Virus record (IMG/VR): IMGVR_UViG_3300027704_000068
Span: 1-35,259 of that record
Reading direction: 5' to 3' (one strand)
Length of the DNA: 35,259 nucleotides
Source of the DNA: a virus
A model generated the notes under the pieces. It saw nothing but the letters and a program-made list of their open reading frames with translations. It did not search any database and had not been told where the DNA came from. Each line of letters starts with the position of its first letter. Position 1 is the stretch's first letter. Position numbers and translations under genes: made by a program. Below, piece after piece: positions 25,052 through 34,909 of the stretch.

Positions 25052-28000
25052 TGCCTGAAACACCAGAAGAAACTCTTAAAGCTCCTTCGATGGAGGAGAT
25101 AGAAGCGTCTAAAGCTAGAGGTGAGCAAACTGCTTTTAACAGGGGTCCAGATGGAGAACTGTTAGAAGAGGGTTATACAATGAACGATGCTGGAGAGGTT
25201 GTTTATGTTGGCGAAGGAGATGAGCCAGCTGCAACTACCACTGCGAATACTAATGAGTTAGAAGAAATAGTTCAATTCATGATGGACTCCGGACAGTCTG
25301 ACAAGAGTATTAGAGAGGTTGTAAAAGCTTATAAAGAAGATTTCCCTGCGGATGAAGAAGTAAAGGAAGAAACACCACCGGCGGATGTCCCTGTGGAAGA
25401 AGACGTTACGGCATCCAACTCGGAAAACTATTCTTCGGATGGGAAGTTAAAAGCAGATAGTGAGGGTAATACAGTTGACGAATCATATAAAGGTAAGAAG
25501 GTTGAGGTAGACGATTTAGATGCTAGTGGATTGGTTGAACTTGACGAAGAAGATTTAGAGGCTTATTTTAAAAGAAACATACCTTTAGCATCTACTAACC
25601 AAAGTGGTACTCCTATGGCTGGTAATGCTGTTAGAGTAAAACTTCCAGGTATGGAGGAAGTTGAAATAGATAACAAAGCTTTTTCATTAAACCCATTTGG
25701 ACCATCAAATGATGAGTTAAAGAAAATAGAGGCTGAGAAAATGCAAGCTTTAATAGATCATAATAAAAAGCTAGAAGGTATGCCATACTTAAATGCTTTT
25801 AAAACAGGTATTCGCGGTTGGGGTGGTAAAGGGGGTGTTGATTTATCTCAGAAAAAAATAGAACCAAAGCAGTTTAGTTGGATTCAACAAAATTACAAGG
25901 ACATCATGGGTATTGATATTAGTGAGACTGAAAGTTCTAGTCAAGGGATTATCACTCATGGTTATAAGGTTCGTGATGGAGATGGTAACATGTTGTTTCA
26001 GGGTTCAGCAACAGAGTTGCAAGACTACATGTATAACAATCCACCTAACAAAGAGCAAACCAAACTACTAGCACAAAAAACAAAAGAAGGTAGAGAGAAT
26101 AACTTTGGAGATAAAACCGTTAAAGAAGATATAGCTGCTCAAACAAACGAAGCTGTTGCCAGTGAGTTTATGCAAGCAAAAAGTGGTTATAGTACGTTAG
26201 TAGCGAATAATATGGGCATTGGTGCTGATGATATGTTTAATTCTGGAGAAAGAGAGTCCAAAAAAGTGAGTTCTATTTCAAGCGCCCTAGCAATGTATAT
26301 GAGGCAAGGCGGGGCAAAGGATACTAAAAGCCCTACTGAGTTTGCTGAGAAATTTATAGAGTGGGGTAGTGGGCTGGACGCTGCTTTTATGTTAGAGGAG
26401 ACTTTTGCTATGATTGGTGAAAACAAAGAAGGTCTTATAAACTCACTAACATTGCTGAAAGCTGATGATGGCAAGCTAATAAAGGATGGAGTTGCTGGGT
26501 TAAGAGTTAAAAATATTGCTAATATAAAAGAAGAGAACTTAAAGAATGGTGGTTTTCAGAATTTAATAGTAGCTAACGACATACACACAAAGGAGGAGTT
26601 GGTATCACAGCACGCTTTAACAAAAGCTGATATTAAAAAGTTTAAACCTACTATAGAAAAAGATACAGCTAAATTTAAAAAACAATACCAAGACATATAT
26701 GATCAAGCTAGTGTAGATGGAATAACTAGCATAGATCAAAGTAAGGCCACTGGATTATTCACGGTTAAAGGGAATAACGAGGAGGTTGCAAAACAGTATC
26801 AAGCAGAGTTAAATGCCTTGAACAATACAGTTAGTCAAAAGCAAGCCTACTATAATTCACAAGGCACTGTTTTAAATGAGCAGTACAATTCTCAAATCAA
26901 GCAATTAGGATTAGCTGATGTAGAGCTAGGTAAATCAACAAAAAACTTCTCGTTGATGGATGCAGTTCAAGATGATATTGAATCTAGTTTTAGTGGTTTG
27001 GTTTATCAACCAGCAGCGTTATTTGGTAGCACAGCTGCTATGGATAAAATAACCACTAGTCAAGAGGTAAACGCTGAGTTGTATCCGGAGATGGACTTTT
27101 CGAAAGGCGGTTGGAATTACACAGCTAGAACATGGGCTCAACAATCAGGTGTGTTAGCTTTAGCTATCGCAACACAAGGAGCTGGTACAGCGTTAGGGTT
27201 AACAGAGGCAGCTATAGCTACAACTACAGCTACAATGTTTGGTGTTGGCGCTGCGGGTGGTAAAAGAGCGGAGCTAGAAGCTCAGTTGCAAAACGTCGAC
27301 ATGACACATCAAGCTATTCTTGAGTTAGAATCCATGAAGGAAACAATGGATCCAGAACAGTACAAGAAAGCAAGGCTAGCACTAGTTAAAGCTAGAGATG
27401 ATAGTAACATGAGTAATACTCAAAAGTGGGGTTTAATAGTTTCCACGGGTATAATAGAAGGTACTGTTACTAGGTTTTTAGGTACAATACCTAATCTTAG
27501 TAAAACATGGAAAGCTGTAACAAGTCCTTTAGATGACGTGGCTGGATTAATTGCTAGAAAGAATTTACAAGCAACTGGTAGTGCTTTATTTCAAATAGGT
27601 AAAAGTGTTGGAGGTGAGATATTGGAGGAAGAGTTAATACATTTTGGTACCGCTGGTGCAGAAGCAGCTTGGTTAGGCAATGAAGTTGATTTTAGTGGTT
27701 GGCAAGATGTAGCTTTATCAGCTATTATGGTGTCTGGACCTATGAATGGTCCTGGTATGGCTTACTCGACATATGCTCAGCAAGTTGCCACTAAGGGCAT
27801 GCGTGAAAACCACTATCGTATCACAAGTGAACTAGGTGATTTACGCGCTGAGTTACTAGATCTTGATATAAATAGTGAGACATATGCCGAAGATGAAGGA
27901 AGATTGCGAGATAAAAGACAAAGTTTACTTGGAGAATTAACTAGCATGAATAGTGAGATGGAACTCCAGGTTATGGGGTTAGGAGCCGAGAACATGGCTA

Positions 28001-31000
28001 GCATGGTTACTAATGGAAGACGTATTAGTGATTTAGGCAGGGAAGCTGGGGTTGACCCATCTTTAGACACAGATACACAAACAGAACAAGTTAAAGCTTA
28101 TGCTGAGACATTAGAGCCTGATGCTAAAGAAGCTTTTATGAAAAAATGGAATTCTGCTATTAATGGTAAGAATGATTCATTTAACAAGAAAGCTGAGTGG
28201 AAGGATACTATAGAAAAAGTTTATGGTGATAAAGGTAAATCTATTTACGATGCTTTAGTGAAAGAAAATCCTGAGCTAAAAGATGCTACAGAAAAAGAGA
28301 AAGCTATAGCTGTACATGAGGAATTTAAAAAACAAAGAGTTGATGTAGCTATAGGTAAGGCTAAATCAAATCCAAATATAGTTGCACAAGTAGAGAACTT
28401 CATCTATGGTATGCCTTGGAAAGAAGCAGAGGGTAGAGGGTTCGAAAGACGACAAGGTGCGGAAAACAATGCTTACCAGAAGATAGGAGAGAGTGTACAA
28501 ACTGATATAAGAACTGGTGTTAAGCTTATAAAAGAACAATCAAAACAAGCAGCAGGAGTGCTTGGAAACAAAAGATTAAGCGAACTAAAGGTTACAGAGG
28601 CTAAAACAGATCAAGAGCTAATAAAAGAGACGAATAGAGCTTATGATGCAATGTATGAAATACAAGCCGCTAGAATTGATGCTGGTATAGATGAGGATGT
28701 TAAAGGTATGTCTGATGCTGATAAAGAATCAGCTAAACAAGTTTATAGAGCTGACTTTGCTCACGAGGCAGAACAATCAATTGCTGAGATTAAATCAGGC
28801 GCTACTAACGGTGTTATAGTTGGTGGTGAGTATATAGTTAGAGATATAAAAGCTGGTAACACAGCTGTTCGTGAAGGGTATTTACTTGCTGGTACTGTTA
28901 TGTCACATGAGATTTCTCACGCTGTAGATAATTTAGCTTTCGACAAAGCAGGTTTATTAAACTACGGGGAAAACCTATTTGATTACATGGCTGAAAACCA
29001 CCCGGAGATACATGCTAATGTACTACAAGGTCAAGAGCAGATAAATAATTATAGTAGGCAGGGAGATGCTTTCCCTAATGGTAAGCAGTTATTTTTTGAT
29101 GAGTACACTAAGATGGCTCAAGATATAATACAACGCCCAGAGAGTAAAAAAGCTTATGACAAAATACAAAAGCTTAATCAAAGCATGCCTAATGCCTTAA
29201 GAGCTATGACTAGGGGTGATTATGCTATCAACACACCTAGAGACGCAGCTGTTTATCTAGGTAGTTTTGTTGATGGCTTTAAGAATGATAAACTAGGTAG
29301 GTTACAAGAAAGAAAAATAGATGCTAAAGGCACTAAGGGACAAGTTGACATTAAAACTAAAAAGTCAGCAAACGTATCGCCAGTGTTACACTCCCAAGCT
29401 AACGCGGTGGGTAAAGAGGCTAACGATTTTTATGCTAACAGAGCTAACAATCCTGAGTACTCTTACGATATAGCTAAGTTGTTTGAACCTATGCTTGGAA
29501 AGTACTTAAATCGTATTGAAGCCGAAGGAGCTATACTGGGTAAGCAAGATGAGTATGGTCAAGTGAGTGGCGATGAGAGAGCTCAAAACATTGCTGACTA
29601 CAAGATGAATGGTATGTACGCTAAAAGGGGTATTGTTGATCTTGTTGAAAACGGGTTTAACCCAGAGGAAATGATTGAAGTTATAGATCCTGCCACTGGA
29701 GAGACAGTTCTTGAACCCAACACTATATCTAAATACTTAAACGGTGTATTCCCGCAAAGGTTATCTGAGTTTACAAAAAATACTACAGTAGATTTTGGTG
29801 GGTTTAAAGTGGATATAACCAAAGCCGCTAACATTGTTACCACAGAGACAGATCAAGCTATAAACGATATACTTACAACTAGCGTTCAAGATCAACTGAA
29901 CACACCTTTGCTGTCTGGTATAACTCTTAGCGCAGAACAGATAATAACGTTAAGAGAAGCCGTGTCAAGTATTGTTGGTAGAAAGCTACCAGCTATAGAT
30001 GCTATTGTTTCAAAAAATAAATCCGTAACACCATTAATAGCTGCTTTAAAAAAAGAGCTAGCAATCAAAGGTAGTGACCTGCACAACTTAGTATACGAGA
30101 TTATTGGTCAAAGTAAAGCGGAAGTAGAACAATTCTTAACAGACCCTAAGAATAAGAAAATGATGTTAGATGCTCTAACAACAACTTGGTTGGCTAAAAA
30201 CATACCCATGGCTGTTCAGAAAGAAGTTAACGGTATTGGATACACGACTGATTTCAAAGGTAGAACAAAAGGAACTAAACCTGGTCAAATTAATTTTTGG
30301 AGATCATCTGAAGATGGTCCCTACAAAGGTATGACTGATGGTAAGCAAAAGATTAGAAGAAACCCTAACGCTATAAAGGATGTTTCTAATGCCATGTTGT
30401 TAAGCATGTTTAACAAAGGTGTTACTATGACTGATGTTAAAAGAGCTGGTTTAGAAAAACTATCTTTAGCAATAACTCAAGAGTTTGGCTTAGAAGCTTT
30501 TAAAGCTGACATGATAAACGAAGGGCCACTGAAAGAATTATTTGTTGGTAGACAGGACTTGTTTGACAGGACATTGGCGGGTAATTTTGTAGAAGAGTTT
30601 GTTAGACAAACCGAGAGAGGTGTTACTAAGCGCTCTGAAAATTATCAAAAAAATTACGATTTAGGTAATCCAGAAGATGCTCTTACAGAAGAGCGAGTTG
30701 GAGTAGCTGCTTACGCTTTGATTAAGGATGTAATACAAAACTACGATAAAAATAAAAGATACGGTGGTCTAGAAGCTAAGCTAGAAGGATACCCTAGTTA
30801 TATGGTGGAGGCTTTTACTGAGGCGGGAATATTTGAAATGTTTGACACTGAGCGCAAGGCTAAGTTTGTTGGCCCAACAAAAGCTATGAGTTGGTTTGGT
30901 TTTGGTAAGGCTAAAGAAACATACCTTGAGAATGGTACTCAAAGTAAAACCATGAAAGACCTTCAAGCGCGTAACTCTAGCGAATTGATTAAACAACTAC

Positions 31001-34000
31001 CACCACAATTAGTTAGAAAGCTAGGTCCAGAGTTTTTTGGTTTAGGAAGTGAAAGAGGACTTGATGGATCTTTTAAAAAAAGAAAAGGTGGGAAGGGCGA
31101 GTATAATTGGTTACGTATAGAGTTTGATGAGGCTTCAAAACCCGAGCTTGATTGGAAAGATAATGATCCTAGACTAGTAGATGATAAAGGAAAAAGTACT
31201 TTGCCTTTTGATATTAGTAAAGTTGAAATGTTAAATTCCAGTAGTGGTTTAATGTCTTCTATAGAAACTATACAAGACATGGCTGTTCCAAAGAGTAAGA
31301 AAATAGAGTTAATGGGAAGGTTAAAATCTAGGATTGATGGAGCAAACACAAATAATAAAAAATTCTTAACATGGGTTTTAGCTGAGAACGCTAAGCTTGT
31401 GGCTAACAATCCTGAGTTCGCAGCTGGGTTAGCTAGTTTAATGCAAGGCGCTACAAATAACGTTAAGGGTTTCAGAGGTTACACCGGTCTTGGTATGATC
31501 AAAATTATGGATGGTTCACAAGCACCTTATTTAACCAAGGATGGTAAACCAACTAGAGTGAACACTGGGATTGTAAACACAGGGCATCCAGATTATAAGA
31601 GAGCTCTAGAGTTTACCAAAGGAGACGCTGAGCTAGCGGGTGAGTTAATTATATATAAAGGCGAACACATAGACCCAAGCGCTAACGTTAACCAGAGATT
31701 GTTTAGCCTTACTTTAGAGCTAGCTGATATGCTTAGTACTAATCCAAAGGCTGTACATAAACAGATACTAAGTGAGTATCAATCTAAAATGGGTCAAGAA
31801 GTTCAAAACTTTGATCAATCTTTAGGTACTAAGTTGGATTCTGATATGCAAGACGCTGCTCTTACTTCAACTAATGAATCAGCCTATGCTAGAAATCTAG
31901 TTATAGAAGATCAATTGAAACACTATGTTAACACTGAAAACTTTGGAGTTGTTGAGGATGTAGTAAAAAACAAAACCATTGGCATGTTACAACTTGTTGG
32001 TATATCTGAAAGGTTGAAAGCTAAAAGACTTCAGAATGCAGAGACTGAATCTAGGAAGTCTAAAAACCCTAATGGCATTACAGTATTAGATTTTGATGAC
32101 ACGTTGGCTACGAGCAACTCTGAGGTTCTCTCTACATCTCCAGAGGGTGTTGTTAGAAAGTTGACCGCAGAACAGTTTGCAAATGAAGGTGCCGATCTAC
32201 TAAGCCAAGGCTGGACTCATGATTTTTCAGAATTCAACAAGGTTGTTGATGGGAAGATAGCATCGTTATTTCAAAAAGCATTAAAATTACAAGGTAAGTT
32301 TGGTAATAACAATATGTTTGTGCTAACCGCTAGACCACAAGAGTCTGCTCAGTCTATATATGAGTTCTTAAAAGCTAATGGTTTAAATATACCATTAAAA
32401 AATATTACTGGCTTAGCTAACTCAACCGCTGAAGCTAAAGCTCTTTGGATAGCAGATAAAGTTGCTGAGGGTTATAACGATTTCTACTTTGCTGATGACG
32501 CAATGCAAAACGTGGATGCTGTTAGGGAAATGCTAGAAAGGTATGACGTTAAATCTAAGGTTCAGCAAGCTAAAAGATCAGCTAACCCTAGTTTAGAGTT
32601 TAACAATATAATACAAGAGAGTACTGGTGTGGAGTCTTTGAAACAGTTCTCTGAAGCTCAAGCTAAAGTAAGAGGTGCTAAAACAAAGTATAAGTCTATT
32701 ATACCTGCTTCTGCTCAAGATTTCTCTGGATTACTATATAGTTTTATTGGTAAAGGTAAAAAAGGAGAGGCTGATATGGCATTCTTCAAGAAAACATTAA
32801 TAGATCCTTTCGCTAGAGGTATAGATCAACTAAATGCCTCAAGACAAGGCGCTGCTAATGACTATGCAAACCTAAATAAGACGTTCCCTGAAACTAAGAA
32901 AATAATAAACGACAAAATCCCTGGAAGTGAGTTCACTGTTGACCAAGCTGTTAGGGTGTATCTTTGGAATAAAGCGGGTTTTGAAATACCAGGTTTATCA
33001 AATAGAGACCTTAACATGCTTGCTAGTGTTGTTGAGGGCGACAGTGAATTACAAGCCTACGCAGATGGGGTTGGGCTGATATCCAAGCAGGAGGATGGTT
33101 ACTCTAGGCCTGGAGAATATTGGTTGGCTGAAAACATAACATCCGACTTACTTAGTGATGGTGCTATTGGGGATGCTAGAGCTGACGTAATGGCTGAGTG
33201 GCAGCAAAATGTAGACCAAGTGTTTTCAAAAGAAAACCTTAATAAGATAGAAGCTATATACGGTAGTAAGTTTAGAGAAGCTCTTCAAGACATTTTGTAT
33301 AGAATGAAGACTGGTAGAAATAGACCAGCAGGTGGAGGTAGAATGGTTAACCAGTACATGAACTGGGTCAACAACTCTGTTGGTGCTATTATGTTCTTGA
33401 ACATGAGATCGGCAACATTGCAAACTATATCTATGACTAATTATGTAAATTGGTCCGATAACAATCCGTTGAAAACAGCTCAGGCATTTGCTAATCAACC
33501 ACAGTTTTGGAGCGACTTCTCTATGATATGGAATTCTGACTACTTAAAGCAAAGGAGATCTGGTAACCAAAGAGGTATTAATGAGGCTGAATTGTCAGCT
33601 GCGGTCGCTGGTGCCGAGAACAAAGCTAAAGCGGCTTTAAACTATTTACTTAAAAAAGGTTTTACCCCAACACAGTTAGCGGATAGCTTTGCGATATCAA
33701 TGGGTGGTGCTCCGTTTTTTAGAAACAGAACCAACAAGTATGTCAAAGAAGGTATGAGCCAAAAAGACGCGGAGGCAAGAGCATTTTTAGATTTCCAAGA
33801 AACAACAGAGGTTTCTCAGCAATCAGCTAGACCTGATATGATATCTCAACAACAAGCATCTCCACTTGGTAGGTTGATATTATCATTTCAAAATACTCCA
33901 ATGCAGTATGCTAGGATAATGAACAAAGCCACTAGAGATCTAGTTAATGGTAGAGGTGATACTAAAACCCACATTTCTAAAATAGCTTACTACGGGTTTA

Positions 34001-34875
34001 TTCAGAGTGTAATATTTGGGTCGTTGCAATCAGCGCTTTATGCTTCGCTAGGAGATGATGATGAGGAAGTTTTTGACAAGAAGAAAGAAAGAATAATAAA
34101 CCAAATGATAGACTCATGGTTAACTGGTATCGGATATGGGGGTAAAGCTATTAGTACTGTTAAAAACTCTATAAAAGAATATTTAAAACAAAGGGATAAA
34201 GGCTTTAGAGCGGATCACGCTTATACCATATTGTCTCTTCTTAGTTTCTCGCCACCTATAGGTTCTAAACTACGTAAAATATATTCATCAATAAAAACAG
34301 AGGAGTTTAATAGGGGTGTGTTTTCAAAACGAGGTTTATCTTTAGATAATCCAATTTGGTCAGGTATTGGTAATGTTGTAGAGGGTTTTACAAATGCTCC
34401 GCTTGGTAGGATATCTAATCTAATGTTGCAATTAGATAACGCTATGGACTCTAACCACAAATGGTGGCAGCGTGTAGCTTTGATACTAGGGCAGAACACT
34501 TGGGATCTTGGGATTAAAGATCCAGACATAGAAGCTGCTAAAAACGAAGTGAAGGAAGAAAAAGCTGTTATCAGTAAAGAAAAGCAAAAAAAGAAAAAAG
34601 AAGAAAAAAAGAAAGAAAAACAAAAAGAAAACGCAGTCGTAATAGAGGAAAACAAAAAGAGAAGCAAGAAAGATGGCGTTTGTTCTGCGGTAAGTAAAGG
34701 AGGTAGTAGGTGTAAAACAAAGGTGGTTGAAGGTAAGTTGTTTTGTACAGTGCACGAGAAAACCGAGCAAAGGTCAGATGGTAAAAAAACACAATGCCGA
34801 AAAAGAAAATCAGACGACACTAGGTGTAAGATGAAAACCACAAACAAGAGTGGTTATTGCTACTACCACGATTAA
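25051..34875 (+). CDS. Giant polyvalent ejection protein (zincin + HAD + zinc modules)
   Basis: 3274 residues. Acidic N-terminus (1-175). Hydrophobic segments at about 697-738 (GVLALAIATQGAGTALGL...), 793-815 and 887-906. A zincin motif H1286-E1287-x-x-H1290 (MSHEISHAVDN) has a candidate third ligand, E1351 (FFDEYTKM). A HAD phosphatase domain spans about 2340-2500: D2347-F-D2349-D-T, T2426 (LTARP), K2463/K2470 and D2482-D2483 (FADDAMQN). A helical region resembling 'large polyvalent protein' C-terminal domains runs from about 2540 to 3165, with hydrophobic stretches at 2774-2801 and 2981-3002. Then come a Lys/Glu linker (about 3168-3205) and two Cys/His modules (3211-3273). Probably packaged in the head and injected with DNA. 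It lacks a recognisable lytic transglycosylase and RNA polymerase motifs. Confidence 0.8.
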   Translation: MPETPEETLKAPSMEEIEASKARGEQTAFNRGPDGELLEEGYTMNDAGEVVYVGEGDEPAATTTANTNELEEIVQFMMDSGQSDKSIREVVKAYKEDFPADEEVKEETPPADVPVEEDVTASNSENYSSDGKLKADSEGNTVDESYKGKKVEVDDLDASGLVELDEEDLEAYFKRNIPLASTNQSGTPMAGNAVRVKLPGMEEVEIDNKAFSLNPFGPSNDELKKIEAEKMQALIDHNKKLEGMPYLNAFKTGIRGWGGKGGVDLSQKKIEPKQFSWIQQNYKDIMGIDISETESSSQGIITHGYKVRDGDGNMLFQGSATELQDYMYNNPPNKEQTKLLAQKTKEGRENNFGDKTVKEDIAAQTNEAVASEFMQAKSGYSTLVANNMGIGADDMFNSGERESKKVSSISSALAMYMRQGGAKDTKSPTEFAEKFIEWGSGLDAAFMLEETFAMIGENKEGLINSLTLLKADDGKLIKDGVAGLRVKNIANIKEENLKNGGFQNLIVANDIHTKEELVSQHALTKADIKKFKPTIEKDTAKFKKQYQDIYDQASVDGITSIDQSKATGLFTVKGNNEEVAKQYQAELNALNNTVSQKQAYYNSQGTVLNEQYNSQIKQLGLADVELGKSTKNFSLMDAVQDDIESSFSGLVYQPAALFGSTAAMDKITTSQEVNAELYPEMDFSKGGWNYTARTWAQQSGVLALAIATQGAGTALGLTEAAIATTTATMFGVGAAGGKRAELEAQLQNVDMTHQAILELESMKETMDPEQYKKARLALVKARDDSNMSNTQKWGLIVSTGIIEGTVTRFLGTIPNLSKTWKAVTSPLDDVAGLIARKNLQATGSALFQIGKSVGGEILEEELIHFGTAGAEAAWLGNEVDFSGWQDVALSAIMVSGPMNGPGMAYSTYAQQVATKGMRENHYRITSELGDLRAELLDLDINSETYAEDEGRLRDKRQSLLGELTSMNSEMELQVMGLGAENMASMVTNGRRISDLGREAGVDPSLDTDTQTEQVKAYAETLEPDAKEAFMKKWNSAINGKNDSFNKKAEWKDTIEKVYGDKGKSIYDALVKENPELKDATEKEKAIAVHEEFKKQRVDVAIGKAKSNPNIVAQVENFIYGMPWKEAEGRGFERRQGAENNAYQKIGESVQTDIRTGVKLIKEQSKQAAGVLGNKRLSELKVTEAKTDQELIKETNRAYDAMYEIQAARIDAGIDEDVKGMSDADKESAKQVYRADFAHEAEQSIAEIKSGATNGVIVGGEYIVRDIKAGNTAVREGYLLAGTVMSHEISHAVDNLAFDKAGLLNYGENLFDYMAENHPEIHANVLQGQEQINNYSRQGDAFPNGKQLFFDEYTKMAQDIIQRPESKKAYDKIQKLNQSMPNALRAMTRGDYAINTPRDAAVYLGSFVDGFKNDKLGRLQERKIDAKGTKGQVDIKTKKSANVSPVLHSQANAVGKEANDFYANRANNPEYSYDIAKLFEPMLGKYLNRIEAEGAILGKQDEYGQVSGDERAQNIADYKMNGMYAKRGIVDLVENGFNPEEMIEVIDPATGETVLEPNTISKYLNGVFPQRLSEFTKNTTVDFGGFKVDITKAANIVTTETDQAINDILTTSVQDQLNTPLLSGITLSAEQIITLREAVSSIVGRKLPAIDAIVSKNKSVTPLIAALKKELAIKGSDLHNLVYEIIGQSKAEVEQFLTDPKNKKMMLDALTTTWLAKNIPMAVQKEVNGIGYTTDFKGRTKGTKPGQINFWRSSEDGPYKGMTDGKQKIRRNPNAIKDVSNAMLLSMFNKGVTMTDVKRAGLEKLSLAITQEFGLEAFKADMINEGPLKELFVGRQDLFDRTLAGNFVEEFVRQTERGVTKRSENYQKNYDLGNPEDALTEERVGVAAYALIKDVIQNYDKNKRYGGLEAKLEGYPSYMVEAFTEAGIFEMFDTERKAKFVGPTKAMSWFGFGKAKETYLENGTQSKTMKDLQARNSSELIKQLPPQLVRKLGPEFFGLGSERGLDGSFKKRKGGKGEYNWLRIEFDEASKPELDWKDNDPRLVDDKGKSTLPFDISKVEMLNSSSGLMSSIETIQDMAVPKSKKIELMGRLKSRIDGANTNNKKFLTWVLAENAKLVANNPEFAAGLASLMQGATNNVKGFRGYTGLGMIKIMDGSQAPYLTKDGKPTRVNTGIVNTGHPDYKRALEFTKGDAELAGELIIYKGEHIDPSANVNQRLFSLTLELADMLSTNPKAVHKQILSEYQSKMGQEVQNFDQSLGTKLDSDMQDAALTSTNESAYARNLVIEDQLKHYVNTENFGVVEDVVKNKTIGMLQLVGISERLKAKRLQNAETESRKSKNPNGITVLDFDDTLATSNSEVLSTSPEGVVRKLTAEQFANEGADLLSQGWTHDFSEFNKVVDGKIASLFQKALKLQGKFGNNNMFVLTARPQESAQSIYEFLKANGLNIPLKNITGLANSTAEAKALWIADKVAEGYNDFYFADDAMQNVDAVREMLERYDVKSKVQQAKRSANPSLEFNNIIQESTGVESLKQFSEAQAKVRGAKTKYKSIIPASAQDFSGLLYSFIGKGKKGEADMAFFKKTLIDPFARGIDQLNASRQGAANDYANLNKTFPETKKIINDKIPGSEFTVDQAVRVYLWNKAGFEIPGLSNRDLNMLASVVEGDSELQAYADGVGLISKQEDGYSRPGEYWLAENITSDLLSDGAIGDARADVMAEWQQNVDQVFSKENLNKIEAIYGSKFREALQDILYRMKTGRNRPAGGGRMVNQYMNWVNNSVGAIMFLNMRSATLQTISMTNYVNWSDNNPLKTAQAFANQPQFWSDFSMIWNSDYLKQRRSGNQRGINEAELSAAVAGAENKAKAALNYLLKKGFTPTQLADSFAISMGGAPFFRNRTNKYVKEGMSQKDAEARAFLDFQETTEVSQQSARPDMISQQQASPLGRLILSFQNTPMQYARIMNKATRDLVNGRGDTKTHISKIAYYGFIQSVIFGSLQSALYASLGDDDEEVFDKKKERIINQMIDSWLTGIGYGGKAISTVKNSIKEYLKQRDKGFRADHAYTILSLLSFSPPIGSKLRKIYSSIKTEEFNRGVFSKRGLSLDNPIWSGIGNVVEGFTNAPLGRISNLMLQLDNAMDSNHKWWQRVALILGQNTWDLGIKDPDIEAAKNEVKEEKAVISKEKQKKKKEEKKKEKQKENAVVIEENKKRSKKDGVCSAVSKGGSRCKTKVVEGKLFCTVHEKTEQRSDGKKTQCRKRKSDDTRCKMKTTNKSGYCYYHD
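34681..34872 (+). repeat. Tandem C-x9-C-x10-C-x2-H zinc-binding modules
   Basis: The last 64 residues of the giant protein hold two modules with identical spacing: C3211, C3221, C3232, H3235 and C3249, C3259, C3270, H3273. Both have the pattern C...[GD].RCK.K......[FY]C..H. This is like short zinc-binding domains of the DUF5763 type (recalled, not searched). They follow a lysine-rich linker and may bind nucleic acid. Confidence 0.75.
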
Positions 34876-34909
34876 GTAAACAATTCAAAAAATAAGTGAT
34901 AATATAAAG

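Noticed and set aside
30963-31409. 148-residue minus-strand open frame
   Set aside because: It lies fully inside the giant gene, has no leader or motif, and its Ser/Leu/Phe composition is typical of antisense frames.
32083-32103. DFDDT as an RNA polymerase DxDxD-type catalytic loop, as in crAss-like virion polymerases
   Set aside because: Downstream LTARP, lysine and FADD motifs at normal spacing identify a HAD domain instead, and no second polymerase motif was seen.
34221-34847. Long open frame on the minus strand opposite the end of the giant gene
   Set aside because: It is a mirror of the Lys/Glu-rich linker and gives a Phe/Ser/Leu-rich product without a leader. The plus-strand frame has structured zinc modules there.
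25051-34875. Giant gene as a tape-measure protein
   Set aside because: Enzyme motifs, an acidic N-terminus and absence of long heptad repeats argue against it. No sheath, tube or chaperone genes of a long tail are present.
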